From Candidatus Dormiibacterota bacterium (GTDB lineage Bacteria > Chloroflexota > Dormibacteria > Dormibacterales > Dormibacteraceae): a stretch of DNA of 64,000 bases. Location of the stretch: assembly GCA_003169845.1 (NCBI GenBank), contig PNAG01000011.1, positions 93,044 through 157,043 on the forward strand. The letters are read 5' to 3'. The notes under the pieces are model-generated. The model worked only from the letters and a program-made list of their open reading frames with translations. It searched no databases and was not told where the DNA came from. Numbering within the stretch: the first letter of the stretch is position 1; every line of letters starts with the position of its first letter. Shown here piece by piece: positions 37,295-46,602 of the stretch. A program made the translations under genes and the position numbers.

Positions 37295-40200
37295 GTGAAA
37301 CACTGGCGCGTGGTGCTCTGCGGCGTCCTGGTGGCTGCGTCGTCGACAGTTCTTGTGAGCCCGGTGGCCCTTGCAGGTGCTTCTCCTATCACATGGGCGG
37401 CCCCGGTCCTGGTCGACCATCAGCCTCCGTTTGCCGGCAACGGCATCAACGGCGTCTCCTGTCCCACCACGAGCTTCTGTGTCGCCGTCGACTCAGCCGG
37501 GAACGTGCTCACCTCCGCCAATCCGACCGGGCCGGCGACCGGTTGGACCGTCTCTAACCTGAGCGGCAAGGGCATCTACGGGGTGTCGTGTCCCACCACG
37601 GGTCTGTGCGTCGCGACGAGCGCGGGCCTGGGCGGCACCATCTTCACCTCGACCAATCCCACTGGAGGGCCGACGGCATGGCCGGGTTCCAACATCGACA
37701 GCTCCAACCCAATGAACGGCGTTTCCTGTCCGAGCACCAGCCTGTGCGTGGTCGTGGATGGATCAGGTAATGCCCTCACCTCCACCAATCCCGGCGCTGC
37801 CTCGCCGGTCTGGACGCCAGCCAATATCGACCCTGGCAACAGCTTGTTTTCCATCTCTTGTCCCAGCGTCAGCCTTTGCGTGGCTGGGGACTTTTCCGGC
37901 AACGTGGTCACGTCCACCAATCCCACCGGCGGCGGGTCTGCCTGGACGGTAACCAAAGTCGACGGCAACAATTTCGTAGGCGCTGTGTCCTGTGCCAGCG
38001 CCACCTTGTGCGTGGCCGCTGACTCCAACGGCAACGTAGTCACCTCGACGAACCCCACCGGCGGCGCGACGGCTTGGACGGTGGTCAACGTTGACAACCT
38101 TTACCCCTTGAATGGAATTTCATGTCCGAGCACCACCTTGTGCGTTGCGGTTGACAGCTACGGCAACGTCGTCCAATCCACCAATCCCGGTGGGCCCGCA
38201 GCGCTCTGGAACGTCAACTACGTAGAAACCCCCTTCCAGAGTTTCATCCTCAGCGTGTCCTGCCCCACGAACGGCCTCTGCGTCGCCGGGGACGGCTCAG
38301 GCAACGTGGTGACGTCCACCAACCCCTCTGGCGGCCCGAGTGCCTGGACGGTGACCAACGTGGACGGCAACAACTCCCCGACAAGCGTGTCCTGCCCGAG
38401 CAGTAGCCTTTGCGTGGCCGCGGACACGAGCGGCGACGTCATCACCTCGACCAACCCGACCGGAGGCGCCGGCGCCTGGACGGTGACCAACCTGGCCCAG
38501 CAGGGCATGTTTCTCAACGCAATTTCGTGTCCCACCAGCGCCCTCTGCGTTGCAGTTGGGGGTGGATACCGCGACATGGCGACGTCAACCAACCCGACAG
38601 GGGGACTGTCTGCCTGGAGCTTGACCAACGTTGACAGCGCCAGCGGTCTCAGCGGGGTCTCGTGTCCCAACACCGGCTTCTGCGTGGCCGTGGACGGCGC
38701 CGGCACCGTCCTCACCTCGACCAACCCCACTGGAGGTCCGACGGCCTGGACTGCGGCCAGCATCGACCCGTCCAACGCCCTCTTCAGCCTGTCCTGTCCA
38801 ACCATCAGCCTTTGCGTGGCCGGAGACAGCGCCGGAAACGTGGTCACCTCGAGCAACCCTGCAGGGGGCGCGGTGGCGTGGACCACAGCCCATGTCGACA
38901 GCTCCACCTTCAACAACCTGACCGGCCTGTCCTGTACTGCCGGGAGCCTGTGTGTCGCGGGGGATGGGAGCGGCAACGTGATCACCTCCACCAACCCCAG
39001 GGGCGGCGCTTCGGCCTGGACGTCGAGCGCCATTTCCGGCACATATGGTCTGGTCGGCATGTCATGCCCGAGCAGTGCTCTCTGCGTCGGGATGGCCGGC
39101 GGTGGAAATGCGGTGACCTCCACCAATCCGGCTGGTGGCGGCTCGACGTGGACGGCCACGCAAATAGACGCCTCCACAACCCTGTTTGGAGTCTCCTGTT
39201 CAAGCAACAGCCTGTGCGTTGCAGTTGACAACGTCGGCAACGTGATCACCGGGACCGGCCCGGGGACACCAACTGTCACGTCGGTCCAGGGAAATCCGAA
39301 CCCGGGTACGGTGGGCCAAAGCGTGAGTTACGTCGCAACGATCACGCCGCTTCCGGACGGCGGCACCGTGGCCTTCACCGACAACGGAGTCACGCTCAGC
39401 GGCTGCGGTGCGGTGCCCGTCATCACCAGCATCGGGGTGGCGAGCTGCTCGACCACCTACGGCGCGACCGGGAGCCACTCGATCATTGCCAGCTACAGCG
39501 GGGATGCGAGCTTCGCGGCCTCTAGCGGCGGGCCGATCACCGAGCAGGTGAACGCAGGAGGCACGACCACGACCACAGTCTCATCGTCTAACCCGTCCAC
39601 GACGGGGGGCAGGGTGACGTACACGGCGACGGTGTCCCCGACTCCGGACGGCGGAACCATAGGCTTCACCGACAACGCAACGACTTTGAGCGGCTGTGGG
39701 GCGGTGACCGTCAACACGAGCACGGGGAAGGCGTCGTGCACGACCAGCTACAGCGCGGTGGGCAGCCATTCCATCGCCGCGAACTACAGCGGTGACACGA
39801 ACTTCACAGCATCCAGCGGATCGCTGACCCAGCAGGTCATCACAGCAGCCGCCGTGGCCGTGTTGCCCGCGATGGCCAATGGCGCGTACGGCGGCTTCAC
39901 GACGGCCGCCACGATTCAGAACACCGGCACCGCGGCGGCGGCCATTCGCATCGACTACTTCGACCAGAACGGTGCGCCCGTAGGCACCGGTGACGCGATC
40001 GGCAATCTTCCTGTGAACGGGAGCTGGACGGTGCGCCAGGACAACGGCAACTCGTTCCCCTCGAGCGGCGGCGCCGCGCAGGCGGGCTCGGCTGTCATCT
40101 ACAGCAGCCAACCGGTGGCGGCGTTTGTCAACGAGTTCGCACCCGGCAACATCGGTGACGCCACGAGCTACACCGGAGTGCAGGTGGCGGATGGGGTGGG

Positions 40201-41167
40201 TACTACGCTGTTCGCGCCGACCATCGTCAACAACGCTTATGGCGGTTACACGACAGGCATCGGCTTGCTGAATGAGGGCAGCAGCGCAACCGACGTCACT
40301 ATCACGTACCGCGATGGGGGCGGGAATGTGATCAAGACCAAGACCGTGCCCGGCCTTGCCGCGCACGCCTATCTGTCGCTGTACAGCGGGGATGCAACGC
40401 TCGCCCTCCCCAATGGCTTTGCCGGGACGGCCACGATCACGAGCTCTGCGGGGCAGCCGCTTGGTGCGGTTGTCAACGAGGTCGGACCGGGCGGGCAGTT
40501 CAGCTCCTACGACGCGGTGCCGGCAGGCAGCACCACGCTCTACGCGCCGGTGGCGCTGCGTAACGCCTTTGGCGGCTACAACACCGGCATGGGGATCGTG
40601 AACACGACCGCTGCGGCGGGCACGGTGACGATCAACTACTACGACTCGAGCGGCACCCCCACCACGACCACGGCTTCGATTCCAGCCCACGGCTCCCTCG
40701 GCGTCTACCAGGGCACCGACATCCCCGCCGACGGCTCCTACACGGCCAAGATCTCCAGCGATGTCGCCATCGCGGCGATCGTCAACGAGGTGGCGGCTTC
40801 GTCGACCAGTGCCAAGCAGTCGACCTCCTACAACACTTTCAGCGCCGGCAGCGCGACGCTGCATTTCCCGCTGGTCGAAAGCGCCGGGGCCGACGGCTGG
40901 AGCACGGGTGACGGAATCATGAACACCGGCACGGCCACGACCACTGTCACGGTCAACTACATCGACACGAGCACCGGCGCGCCAGTCGGCAGCCCGCAGA
41001 CGCTATCCCTCGCACCCAATGCCTTCTGGGGTCTGTACCAGCCCACCGGTGGGCTCCCGAGCGGAACGCGGGCGACGGCGGTGATCACGACCTCTTCCGG
41101 CGGCCAGGTCGCGGCGATCTGCAACGAGAGCAGCGCGACCACCTTCATGAGCTACGACGGCCAGTAG
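37295..41167 (+). CDS. Surface protein: 14 Cys-pair repeats, two Ig-like domains, conserved tail
   Basis: 1290 residues from GTG 37295. The open frame runs up to 37217, but GTG 37295 begins the leader shared with the genes at 2903 and 6521 (VKHWRVVLCGVLVAAS). Residues about 48-655 hold 14 repeats with SCPSTSLCVAVDSxGN, two Cys per repeat, the same number as in the gene at 2903. Two Big_3_5-type Ig-like domains follow (about 660-850), then the tail (855-1290), which lacks one Asp in repeat 1 (SSGGAAQAGS against SSGGDAAQAGS). An intact paralogue of the pseudogene at 11889. The regular paired Cys points to a disulphide-stapled extracellular fold. Function unknown. Confidence 0.88.
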   Translation: MKHWRVVLCGVLVAASSTVLVSPVALAGASPITWAAPVLVDHQPPFAGNGINGVSCPTTSFCVAVDSAGNVLTSANPTGPATGWTVSNLSGKGIYGVSCPTTGLCVATSAGLGGTIFTSTNPTGGPTAWPGSNIDSSNPMNGVSCPSTSLCVVVDGSGNALTSTNPGAASPVWTPANIDPGNSLFSISCPSVSLCVAGDFSGNVVTSTNPTGGGSAWTVTKVDGNNFVGAVSCASATLCVAADSNGNVVTSTNPTGGATAWTVVNVDNLYPLNGISCPSTTLCVAVDSYGNVVQSTNPGGPAALWNVNYVETPFQSFILSVSCPTNGLCVAGDGSGNVVTSTNPSGGPSAWTVTNVDGNNSPTSVSCPSSSLCVAADTSGDVITSTNPTGGAGAWTVTNLAQQGMFLNAISCPTSALCVAVGGGYRDMATSTNPTGGLSAWSLTNVDSASGLSGVSCPNTGFCVAVDGAGTVLTSTNPTGGPTAWTAASIDPSNALFSLSCPTISLCVAGDSAGNVVTSSNPAGGAVAWTTAHVDSSTFNNLTGLSCTAGSLCVAGDGSGNVITSTNPRGGASAWTSSAISGTYGLVGMSCPSSALCVGMAGGGNAVTSTNPAGGGSTWTATQIDASTTLFGVSCSSNSLCVAVDNVGNVITGTGPGTPTVTSVQGNPNPGTVGQSVSYVATITPLPDGGTVAFTDNGVTLSGCGAVPVITSIGVASCSTTYGATGSHSIIASYSGDASFAASSGGPITEQVNAGGTTTTTVSSSNPSTTGGRVTYTATVSPTPDGGTIGFTDNATTLSGCGAVTVNTSTGKASCTTSYSAVGSHSIAANYSGDTNFTASSGSLTQQVITAAAVAVLPAMANGAYGGFTTAATIQNTGTAAAAIRIDYFDQNGAPVGTGDAIGNLPVNGSWTVRQDNGNSFPSSGGAAQAGSAVIYSSQPVAAFVNEFAPGNIGDATSYTGVQVADGVGTTLFAPTIVNNAYGGYTTGIGLLNEGSSATDVTITYRDGGGNVIKTKTVPGLAAHAYLSLYSGDATLALPNGFAGTATITSSAGQPLGAVVNEVGPGGQFSSYDAVPAGSTTLYAPVALRNAFGGYNTGMGIVNTTAAAGTVTINYYDSSGTPTTTTASIPAHGSLGVYQGTDIPADGSYTAKISSDVAIAAIVNEVAASSTSAKQSTSYNTFSAGSATLHFPLVESAGADGWSTGDGIMNTGTATTTVTVNYIDTSTGAPVGSPQTLSLAPNAFWGLYQPTGGLPSGTRATAVITTSSGGQVAAICNESSATTFMSYDGQ

Positions 41168-41181
41168 ACACCGCGTTTTGA

Positions 41182-44100
41182 ATGCCGGAGACTATTGGCG
41201 GGGTGGGACGGGGACGTAGGCTCGTAGCTGTTGGTTTGGCGTGCGCCCTCTGCCTGGGCGCGTCTGTAGTCCACGTCGCGACAACCGCGCAGCCGGCACT
41301 TGCGGCCGGTGTCGGGATGCGGACCGCGTCCATTGGATTTGGCGATGCCAATCACGGGTGGGCGGTTGGCTCAACCCCCGGCGGCGGAGGTCTGATCGCG
41401 GCCACGACCAACGCCGGCGTCACGTGGACCAACCAATCGTTCCCCAAGTCGTCCGTTGGCCAATTCGAGGGCATTGCAGCCGCGGGTTCAACCACCGCCT
41501 GGGCAGTTGGGTATGTCAACACGGCCACGCTGGGGACCGCTGGTGTGGTGATGGCCACGACCGACGGCTCGCACTGGTCGGCGCAGACCGTTCCCAACGT
41601 CGACAGCCTCAACGGGGTCTCCTTTGTCAGTCCTACAACCGGGTGGGCAGTCGGCTCGTATAGCGGTGCCGGCGCCATCCTGGCGACCACCGACGGCGGC
41701 ACGACATGGACCTCGCAGGTGGTGCCGTCGGGGGTCGTCACGCTCTCGTCCGTGGCTTTCGTGGACGCAAGCCACGGCTGGGCTGCCGGCGAGATCTCCG
41801 GCAACACAGGATTGCAAAGTGCGGTCATCGCCACCGGCGACGGCGGGGCACATTGGGCACTGGAGACGGTTCCCGCCGGCTGGGAGCTCGACGCGATCAC
41901 CTTCCGCGACTCCACCCACGGTTGGGCGGGCGGATACAGCCAGGTCATAGCCACGAGTGACGGCGGTAGGACCTGGGCTGTGCAGACATTGCCTGCCGCC
42001 ATCAATGAGGTCATGGGCGTGGCATTCGCGAGCCTGACCGTGGGATGGATCGTTGGAATCAACTCCTCGGCGGGCGGCAAAGGAGGGGCCCCCTTAATAG
42101 CTCCTATCGTCGCCGCGACGACGGACGGGGGCGGCACCTGGACCTCTCAAACTCCTCCCGGCACAACCACGGGCCTTTCTGGCGTGACAGCATTGAGTTC
42201 GACAAAGGCGTTTGCAGTCGGCTCGGGAACTTGCCAATACCCCTCCATACCGGCGACCTCGAACGGGGGAGGCCTGTGGACTGAAACGTTGAATCCGGTT
42301 CCGATCTTGACCGGTCTCAGCGGTGTCACGTCGGTCGATTCAACTCACGCTTGGGCGGTGGGCACCGACTCCTGCGGGTCCTCAGCCATCGTCCGGACAA
42401 CTGACGGCGCCACCTGGACGGCCGCGCAGGTGCCGGCCGGCGTGGGCCTGGGAGCTGTGTCATTTGTAGACCGGAACCACGGCTGGGCCGTGGGCTCCAG
42501 ATACAACGGGGGATATGCGCCGCTCGCGCTCGCGCTTGCCACGAATGATGGCGGCGCAACGTGGAGCGTCAGCCACATTCCCGACGGTGTCGGCGCATTG
42601 GGCGGCGTGAGTTTCGTCAGCGCGACGAAAGGTTGGGCGGTCGGTACGGGCGCCGGGATCAACGGCGTGATTCTCACGACTTCCGATGCGGGGCTGACCT
42701 GGACATCGCAAGCGCCGCCGTCTGGCACCACCGGTCTTAACGGGGTACATTTTGTGGACGCCCTGCACGGCTGGGCAACCGCCGGAGCCTCGCAGAACGC
42801 CGGCCAGATACTCGTCACCATCGACGGTGGCGCCAACTGGACAGCGCAGGCGATTCCCGCCCTCAGCAGTCCCGCGGCAGTCGACTTCACCGATTCACTG
42901 AACGGCTGGGAGGCTGGACAGGACACCACCGTCGCCAGCGGTGGTGGTCAGGTCCTGGACACGGCGAACGGAGGCGCCGCCTGGACCGCACATCCCGTCA
43001 CATCCGCCGACTACCTCGAGTCGGTTTCCTTCGCAAACGCCACAACTGGATGGGTTGCCGGCTTCTCATTTGTATCGGGTGGCGTCATCGCGGCGTCGAC
43101 GGCTGCAGGCGCGAGCTGGGTCTCTCAGAACATCCCCGCAGGCGTCAGTGGCCTAGATGGGGTCTCCGCCGCGAGCCCGACGAACGCCTGGGCGGTCGGA
43201 GTCGCTCGCGCGCAGGGCCCCTACGGAATCGACGCCGCGGTGATTCTCGGCACCTCCAACGCCGGCGCTTCGTGGAGCGCGCAGCCGTACACCTATCCCG
43301 GCATGCCGCGGCAGGGAATCCTGCCGGCGCTGAGCAACGCCGCGTATGGCGGTTACACGACGGCCGCGTACATCCAGAACCTGGGCGCCGCTCCGGCCTC
43401 GGTGCAGGTCAACTACTTCGATGCCGGCGGCAATCCTGTCGGCAGCGGTGACTCCAACGTCATCCAGCCCAACGGCACCTGGACCGTGCGCCAGGACAAC
43501 GGCCGCTCGTTTGCCCCCGGGCAAGCCGGCACCGGGGTCATTCTTGGAAGCCAGCCGCTGGCGGCCTTCGTCAACGAGTTCGCGCCAGGTGGGGGAGACG
43601 CGACCAGCTATACCGGCATAACCTCAGGCGTCGGCAGTACCCTGTACGCGCCGGCCATCGCCAACCTGGCTTATGGCGGCTACACGACCGGCATCGGCCT
43701 GGTCAACCTGGCCACGAGCCCGACCAACATCACGGTCACCTATCGCGATGGGACCGGGGTCACGAGCGCAACCCAGAATCTGCCCAACGTAGCGGCAGGC
43801 GCCTACCAGGGCATTTACTCCGGAACCGCGGGCCTGCCTAACGGTTTTGCCGGCACCGCAACCATCACGAGCTCCGCCGGCAGCCTGGCAGCTGTGGTCA
43901 ACGAGACCGGGCCGGGCAACCAGTTCAGCTCTTACGACGCGGTTGCCGCGGGCAGCACCACGAGCTTCGCCCCGGTCGCGCTCAACAACGCTTACGGCGG
44001 CTACAACACCGGCATGGGGATCCAGAACACCACTGCATCCGCCGGCACGGTGACCATCACCTATTACACCTCGACCGGCACGGCAACGGTAACGACCTCT

Positions 44101-44607
44101 CCCATCGTGGCCAACGGATACCTCGGTGTTTACCAGGGGACCGACATTCCGACCGCCGGCGCCTACACGGCCAAGCTGACCAGCTCGGTGCCGGTTGCCG
44201 CGATCGTGAACGAGGTGGCGCCTTCCAACACAAGCGCCAAGCAGTCGACCGCCTACAACACCTTTATTTCCGGGAACTCGAGCCTGCACCTGCCGCTGGT
44301 GGAAAGCGCAGGGGCAGATGGATGGAGCACAGGTGAGGGGATCATGAACACCGGCGCGGTCGGCATCAGCGTCACCGTCACCTATTACGACACCGCGACC
44401 GGCGCGGCCGTAGGCACACCGCAGACGCAGCCCCTCGCGCCAAACGCATCCTGGGATTTGTACCAGCCGGCCGGCGGACTCCCCAGCGGAATGCGAGCGA
44501 CGGCAGTGATCACTACCTCCTCCAGCTCTACGTCCTCGGGGGGGCAGGTGGCGGTGATCTGCAACGAGAGCAGCGCGACCACCTTCATGAGCTACGACGG
44601 CCAGTGA
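41182..44607 (+). CDS. Surface protein: Ycf48/BNR-type double propeller plus divergent conserved tail
   Basis: 1141 residues from ATG 41182; GTG 41203, seven codons later, is an equally possible start. A signal peptide ends near residue 37 (TTAQPALAAG). Residues about 40-705 contain 14 repeats with HGWAVG, ILATTDGGTTWTSQ and L-x-G-V-x-F-V, typical of Ycf48/HCF136 and BNR/sortilin-like propellers. Fourteen again suits two seven-bladed units. The tail (712-1141) is the most divergent in the array: NAAYGGYTTAAYIQN opening, a shorter first repeat, and an inserted SSSTSS just before the end. A role in photosystem assembly, as for Ycf48, is not supported by context; surface binding is more likely. 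Confidence 0.88.
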   Translation: MPETIGGVGRGRRLVAVGLACALCLGASVVHVATTAQPALAAGVGMRTASIGFGDANHGWAVGSTPGGGGLIAATTNAGVTWTNQSFPKSSVGQFEGIAAAGSTTAWAVGYVNTATLGTAGVVMATTDGSHWSAQTVPNVDSLNGVSFVSPTTGWAVGSYSGAGAILATTDGGTTWTSQVVPSGVVTLSSVAFVDASHGWAAGEISGNTGLQSAVIATGDGGAHWALETVPAGWELDAITFRDSTHGWAGGYSQVIATSDGGRTWAVQTLPAAINEVMGVAFASLTVGWIVGINSSAGGKGGAPLIAPIVAATTDGGGTWTSQTPPGTTTGLSGVTALSSTKAFAVGSGTCQYPSIPATSNGGGLWTETLNPVPILTGLSGVTSVDSTHAWAVGTDSCGSSAIVRTTDGATWTAAQVPAGVGLGAVSFVDRNHGWAVGSRYNGGYAPLALALATNDGGATWSVSHIPDGVGALGGVSFVSATKGWAVGTGAGINGVILTTSDAGLTWTSQAPPSGTTGLNGVHFVDALHGWATAGASQNAGQILVTIDGGANWTAQAIPALSSPAAVDFTDSLNGWEAGQDTTVASGGGQVLDTANGGAAWTAHPVTSADYLESVSFANATTGWVAGFSFVSGGVIAASTAAGASWVSQNIPAGVSGLDGVSAASPTNAWAVGVARAQGPYGIDAAVILGTSNAGASWSAQPYTYPGMPRQGILPALSNAAYGGYTTAAYIQNLGAAPASVQVNYFDAGGNPVGSGDSNVIQPNGTWTVRQDNGRSFAPGQAGTGVILGSQPLAAFVNEFAPGGGDATSYTGITSGVGSTLYAPAIANLAYGGYTTGIGLVNLATSPTNITVTYRDGTGVTSATQNLPNVAAGAYQGIYSGTAGLPNGFAGTATITSSAGSLAAVVNETGPGNQFSSYDAVAAGSTTSFAPVALNNAYGGYNTGMGIQNTTASAGTVTITYYTSTGTATVTTSPIVANGYLGVYQGTDIPTAGAYTAKLTSSVPVAAIVNEVAPSNTSAKQSTAYNTFISGNSSLHLPLVESAGADGWSTGEGIMNTGAVGISVTVTYYDTATGAAVGTPQTQPLAPNASWDLYQPAGGLPSGMRATAVITTSSSSTSSGGQVAVICNESSATTFMSYDGQ

Positions 44608-44629
44608 CGCAATGGGAGAGATTTCCGAC

Positions 44630-46516
44630 ATGAGGTTCAAGAGTTCATTGCTATCGTCGATAGTCCGACCCGGCATTGCCTGCGCCGCGTCGCTGGTACT
44701 GCTGGGAGCCACCGGTACTGCAGCCCCAATCACCGCGAGCGCGGCGGGCAGCCCGTGCACTGCGCCTTCGACTGTAAACGTGAACACGAGCCTCGGATGC
44801 AACAACCCCTTGGGCCAAACCAGCCTGCCGGTTACCGGGTGGTTCACGGTGCCTGGATTCCTTCCCCCGGGCGGGAGCGTGATGTGGATGGCTCTGGTGC
44901 CCGCCGCCGGAACAGACACCAGCACCAATCCGAACGATGCGATCGCCGGAACCTACACCCTCACCGCTAGTTCGTGCAGCGCAGGCATTTTTCCCTCGAG
45001 CTCAACGTATACCGTCGCCGGCCATTCCTCCACCGGTCTGACCTATATCAACGGGAGTCCTAGCGTCACTTCATGCTCTTACTCCCTTGCGTTCTCGGGC
45101 ACCATCCCAGTCCCCACGCTCGCGGTTGAAGTATTCGTCGCAGTCAGCGGTTTCTGGGACTACTCGGCCACGGTGCAGACCGTAAGCCAGGCAGCGGTGC
45201 TCCCGGCGATGGCCAACGGGGCCTACGGCGGATATATCACCGCCGCCACCATCCAGAACATCGGAGCGGCGCCCGCGATCATCCGGATCGCCTATTTCAA
45301 CCAGAACGGCTCACCCGTGGGCGCCGGCGACGGCATGGACAGCCTGCCGGTGAACGCAAGCTGGACGGTGCGCCAGGACAACGGCAACTCATTCCCATCC
45401 AGCGGAGGGGATGCCGCCCAGGCCGGGTCGGCGATCGTCTACAGCAGCCAGCCGATCGCCTCCTTCGTCAATGAGTTCCCACCCGGCAATGTTGGTGACG
45501 CCACCAGCTACAGCGGGGTCCAGGTGCCGTCTGGGGTGGGTACCACCCTCTACGCGCCGACCATCGTCAACAACGCCTACGGCGGCTACACCACCGGCAT
45601 CGGCCTGCTCAACCAGGGCGGCAGCTCCACCGACGTGACCATCACCTACCGCGACGGCGGTGGCGCCCTGGTCAAGACCCAGACGGTGAGTGCGCTCGCA
45701 GCCCACGCGTACAAGGCCCTTTACAGCGGGGACGCGGCGCTAGCGCTTCCCGCCGGCTTCGCCGGGACGGCGACGATCACCAACTCGGCGGCGCAGCCGC
45801 TGGGGGCCATCGTCAACGAGACGGGACCGGGCGGGCAGTTCAGCTCCTACGACGCGGTGCCCGCGGGCAGCACGACGCTCAACGCGCCGGTGGCGCTCAA
45901 CAACGCTTTCGGCGGCTACTACACGGGGATGGGAATCCAGAACACCTCGGCGAGCCCCGGCGCCGTCTCGGTCACCTACTACGACGCGTCGGGGACGCCG
46001 ACCGTCAAGAACTTCAGCATCGCCGCCAACGGCTCCCTCGGCGTCTACCAGGGCAGCGCGACTGACGGGCCGGCGGTGGGCGCGTATACCGCAGTGATCC
46101 AGAGCTCGACTGTGTCCCTCGCTGCGATCGTCAACGAGGTGGCGTCTTCGACCACTAGCGCCAAGCAGTCGACCTCCTACAACACGTTCAGCGCCGGCAG
46201 CGCCACAGTGAACCTGCCGCTGGTCGAGAACGGCGGCTCTGACCCCTGGAACACCGGTGTGGGGATCATGAACACCGGTACCGGATCCGCCACGGTCCAG
46301 GTCAGCTATTACGACTCCGCCACCGGCACAGCCATCGGTACAGCACAGTTGCAATCCCTGGCGTCCCATGCATTCTGGGGTGTATACCAGCCGACGGGCG
46401 GACTGCCCAGCGGAACGCGAGCAACGGCGGTGGTCACCACCTCAACCGGCGGCCAGGTCGCCGTCATCTGTAACGAGAGCAGCGCGACCACGTTCATGAG
46501 TTACGACGGCCAGTAG
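44630..46516 (+). CDS. Smallest array member: short unknown head plus conserved tail
   Basis: 628 residues from ATG 44630, chosen over ATG 44612 because GGGAGAG (44614-44620) then sits at ribosome-site distance. A signal peptide ends near residue 40 (GTAAPITASAAGS). The head is only about 145 residues (42-186), with Cys in SPCTAP, LGCNN, SSCSAG and TSCSYS, and motifs GWFTVPGFLPPGGSVMW and FWDYSATV. It looks like one compact beta domain, possibly Ig-like, with two disulphides. I do not recognise the family. The tail is 189-628. As the last and simplest member, it would be the easiest protein for studying what the tail does. Confidence 0.87.
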   Translation: MRFKSSLLSSIVRPGIACAASLVLLGATGTAAPITASAAGSPCTAPSTVNVNTSLGCNNPLGQTSLPVTGWFTVPGFLPPGGSVMWMALVPAAGTDTSTNPNDAIAGTYTLTASSCSAGIFPSSSTYTVAGHSSTGLTYINGSPSVTSCSYSLAFSGTIPVPTLAVEVFVAVSGFWDYSATVQTVSQAAVLPAMANGAYGGYITAATIQNIGAAPAIIRIAYFNQNGSPVGAGDGMDSLPVNASWTVRQDNGNSFPSSGGDAAQAGSAIVYSSQPIASFVNEFPPGNVGDATSYSGVQVPSGVGTTLYAPTIVNNAYGGYTTGIGLLNQGGSSTDVTITYRDGGGALVKTQTVSALAAHAYKALYSGDAALALPAGFAGTATITNSAAQPLGAIVNETGPGGQFSSYDAVPAGSTTLNAPVALNNAFGGYYTGMGIQNTSASPGAVSVTYYDASGTPTVKNFSIAANGSLGVYQGSATDGPAVGAYTAVIQSSTVSLAAIVNEVASSTTSAKQSTSYNTFSAGSATVNLPLVENGGSDPWNTGVGIMNTGTGSATVQVSYYDSATGTAIGTAQLQSLASHAFWGVYQPTGGLPSGTRATAVVTTSTGGQVAVICNESSATTFMSYDGQ

Positions 46517-46602
46517 GGCGCCGTTGAAGGGTAGGCCCAGCTGACTCAGGAGCGCCACTGACAAGGCGGTAAACTGTCCCGGGGCCGAGCGACAGGCCCT
46601 GG

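Larger units (their letters stand above)
1559..46516 (+). repeat. Thirteen dispersed copies of the conserved tail module
   Basis: The tail, 430-441 residues, occurs at 1559-2875, 5111-6421, 7946-9256, 10566-11882, 13670-14992, 16390-17706, 23615-24925, 28165-29475, 33279-34595, 35845-37161, 39857-41164, 43315-44604 and 45194-46513. Each has four internal repeats of about 105 residues opening near NGAYGGYxTA, NNAYGGYTTGIG, NNAFGGYYTGMG and DPWNTGEGIMN. Each internal repeat contains a V-x-Y-x-D/N-x-G/T strand and ends near VNE-x-SY or CNES-SYDGQ. Nucleotide identity between copies is high but patchy. No sortase motif, lipobox or hydrophobic anchor is present. Confidence 0.9.

Noticed and set aside
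41182-43310. Photosystem II assembly function for the Ycf48-like head
   Set aside because: No photosynthesis gene nearby, 14 repeats rather than seven, and the surface-array tail; only the fold is shared.
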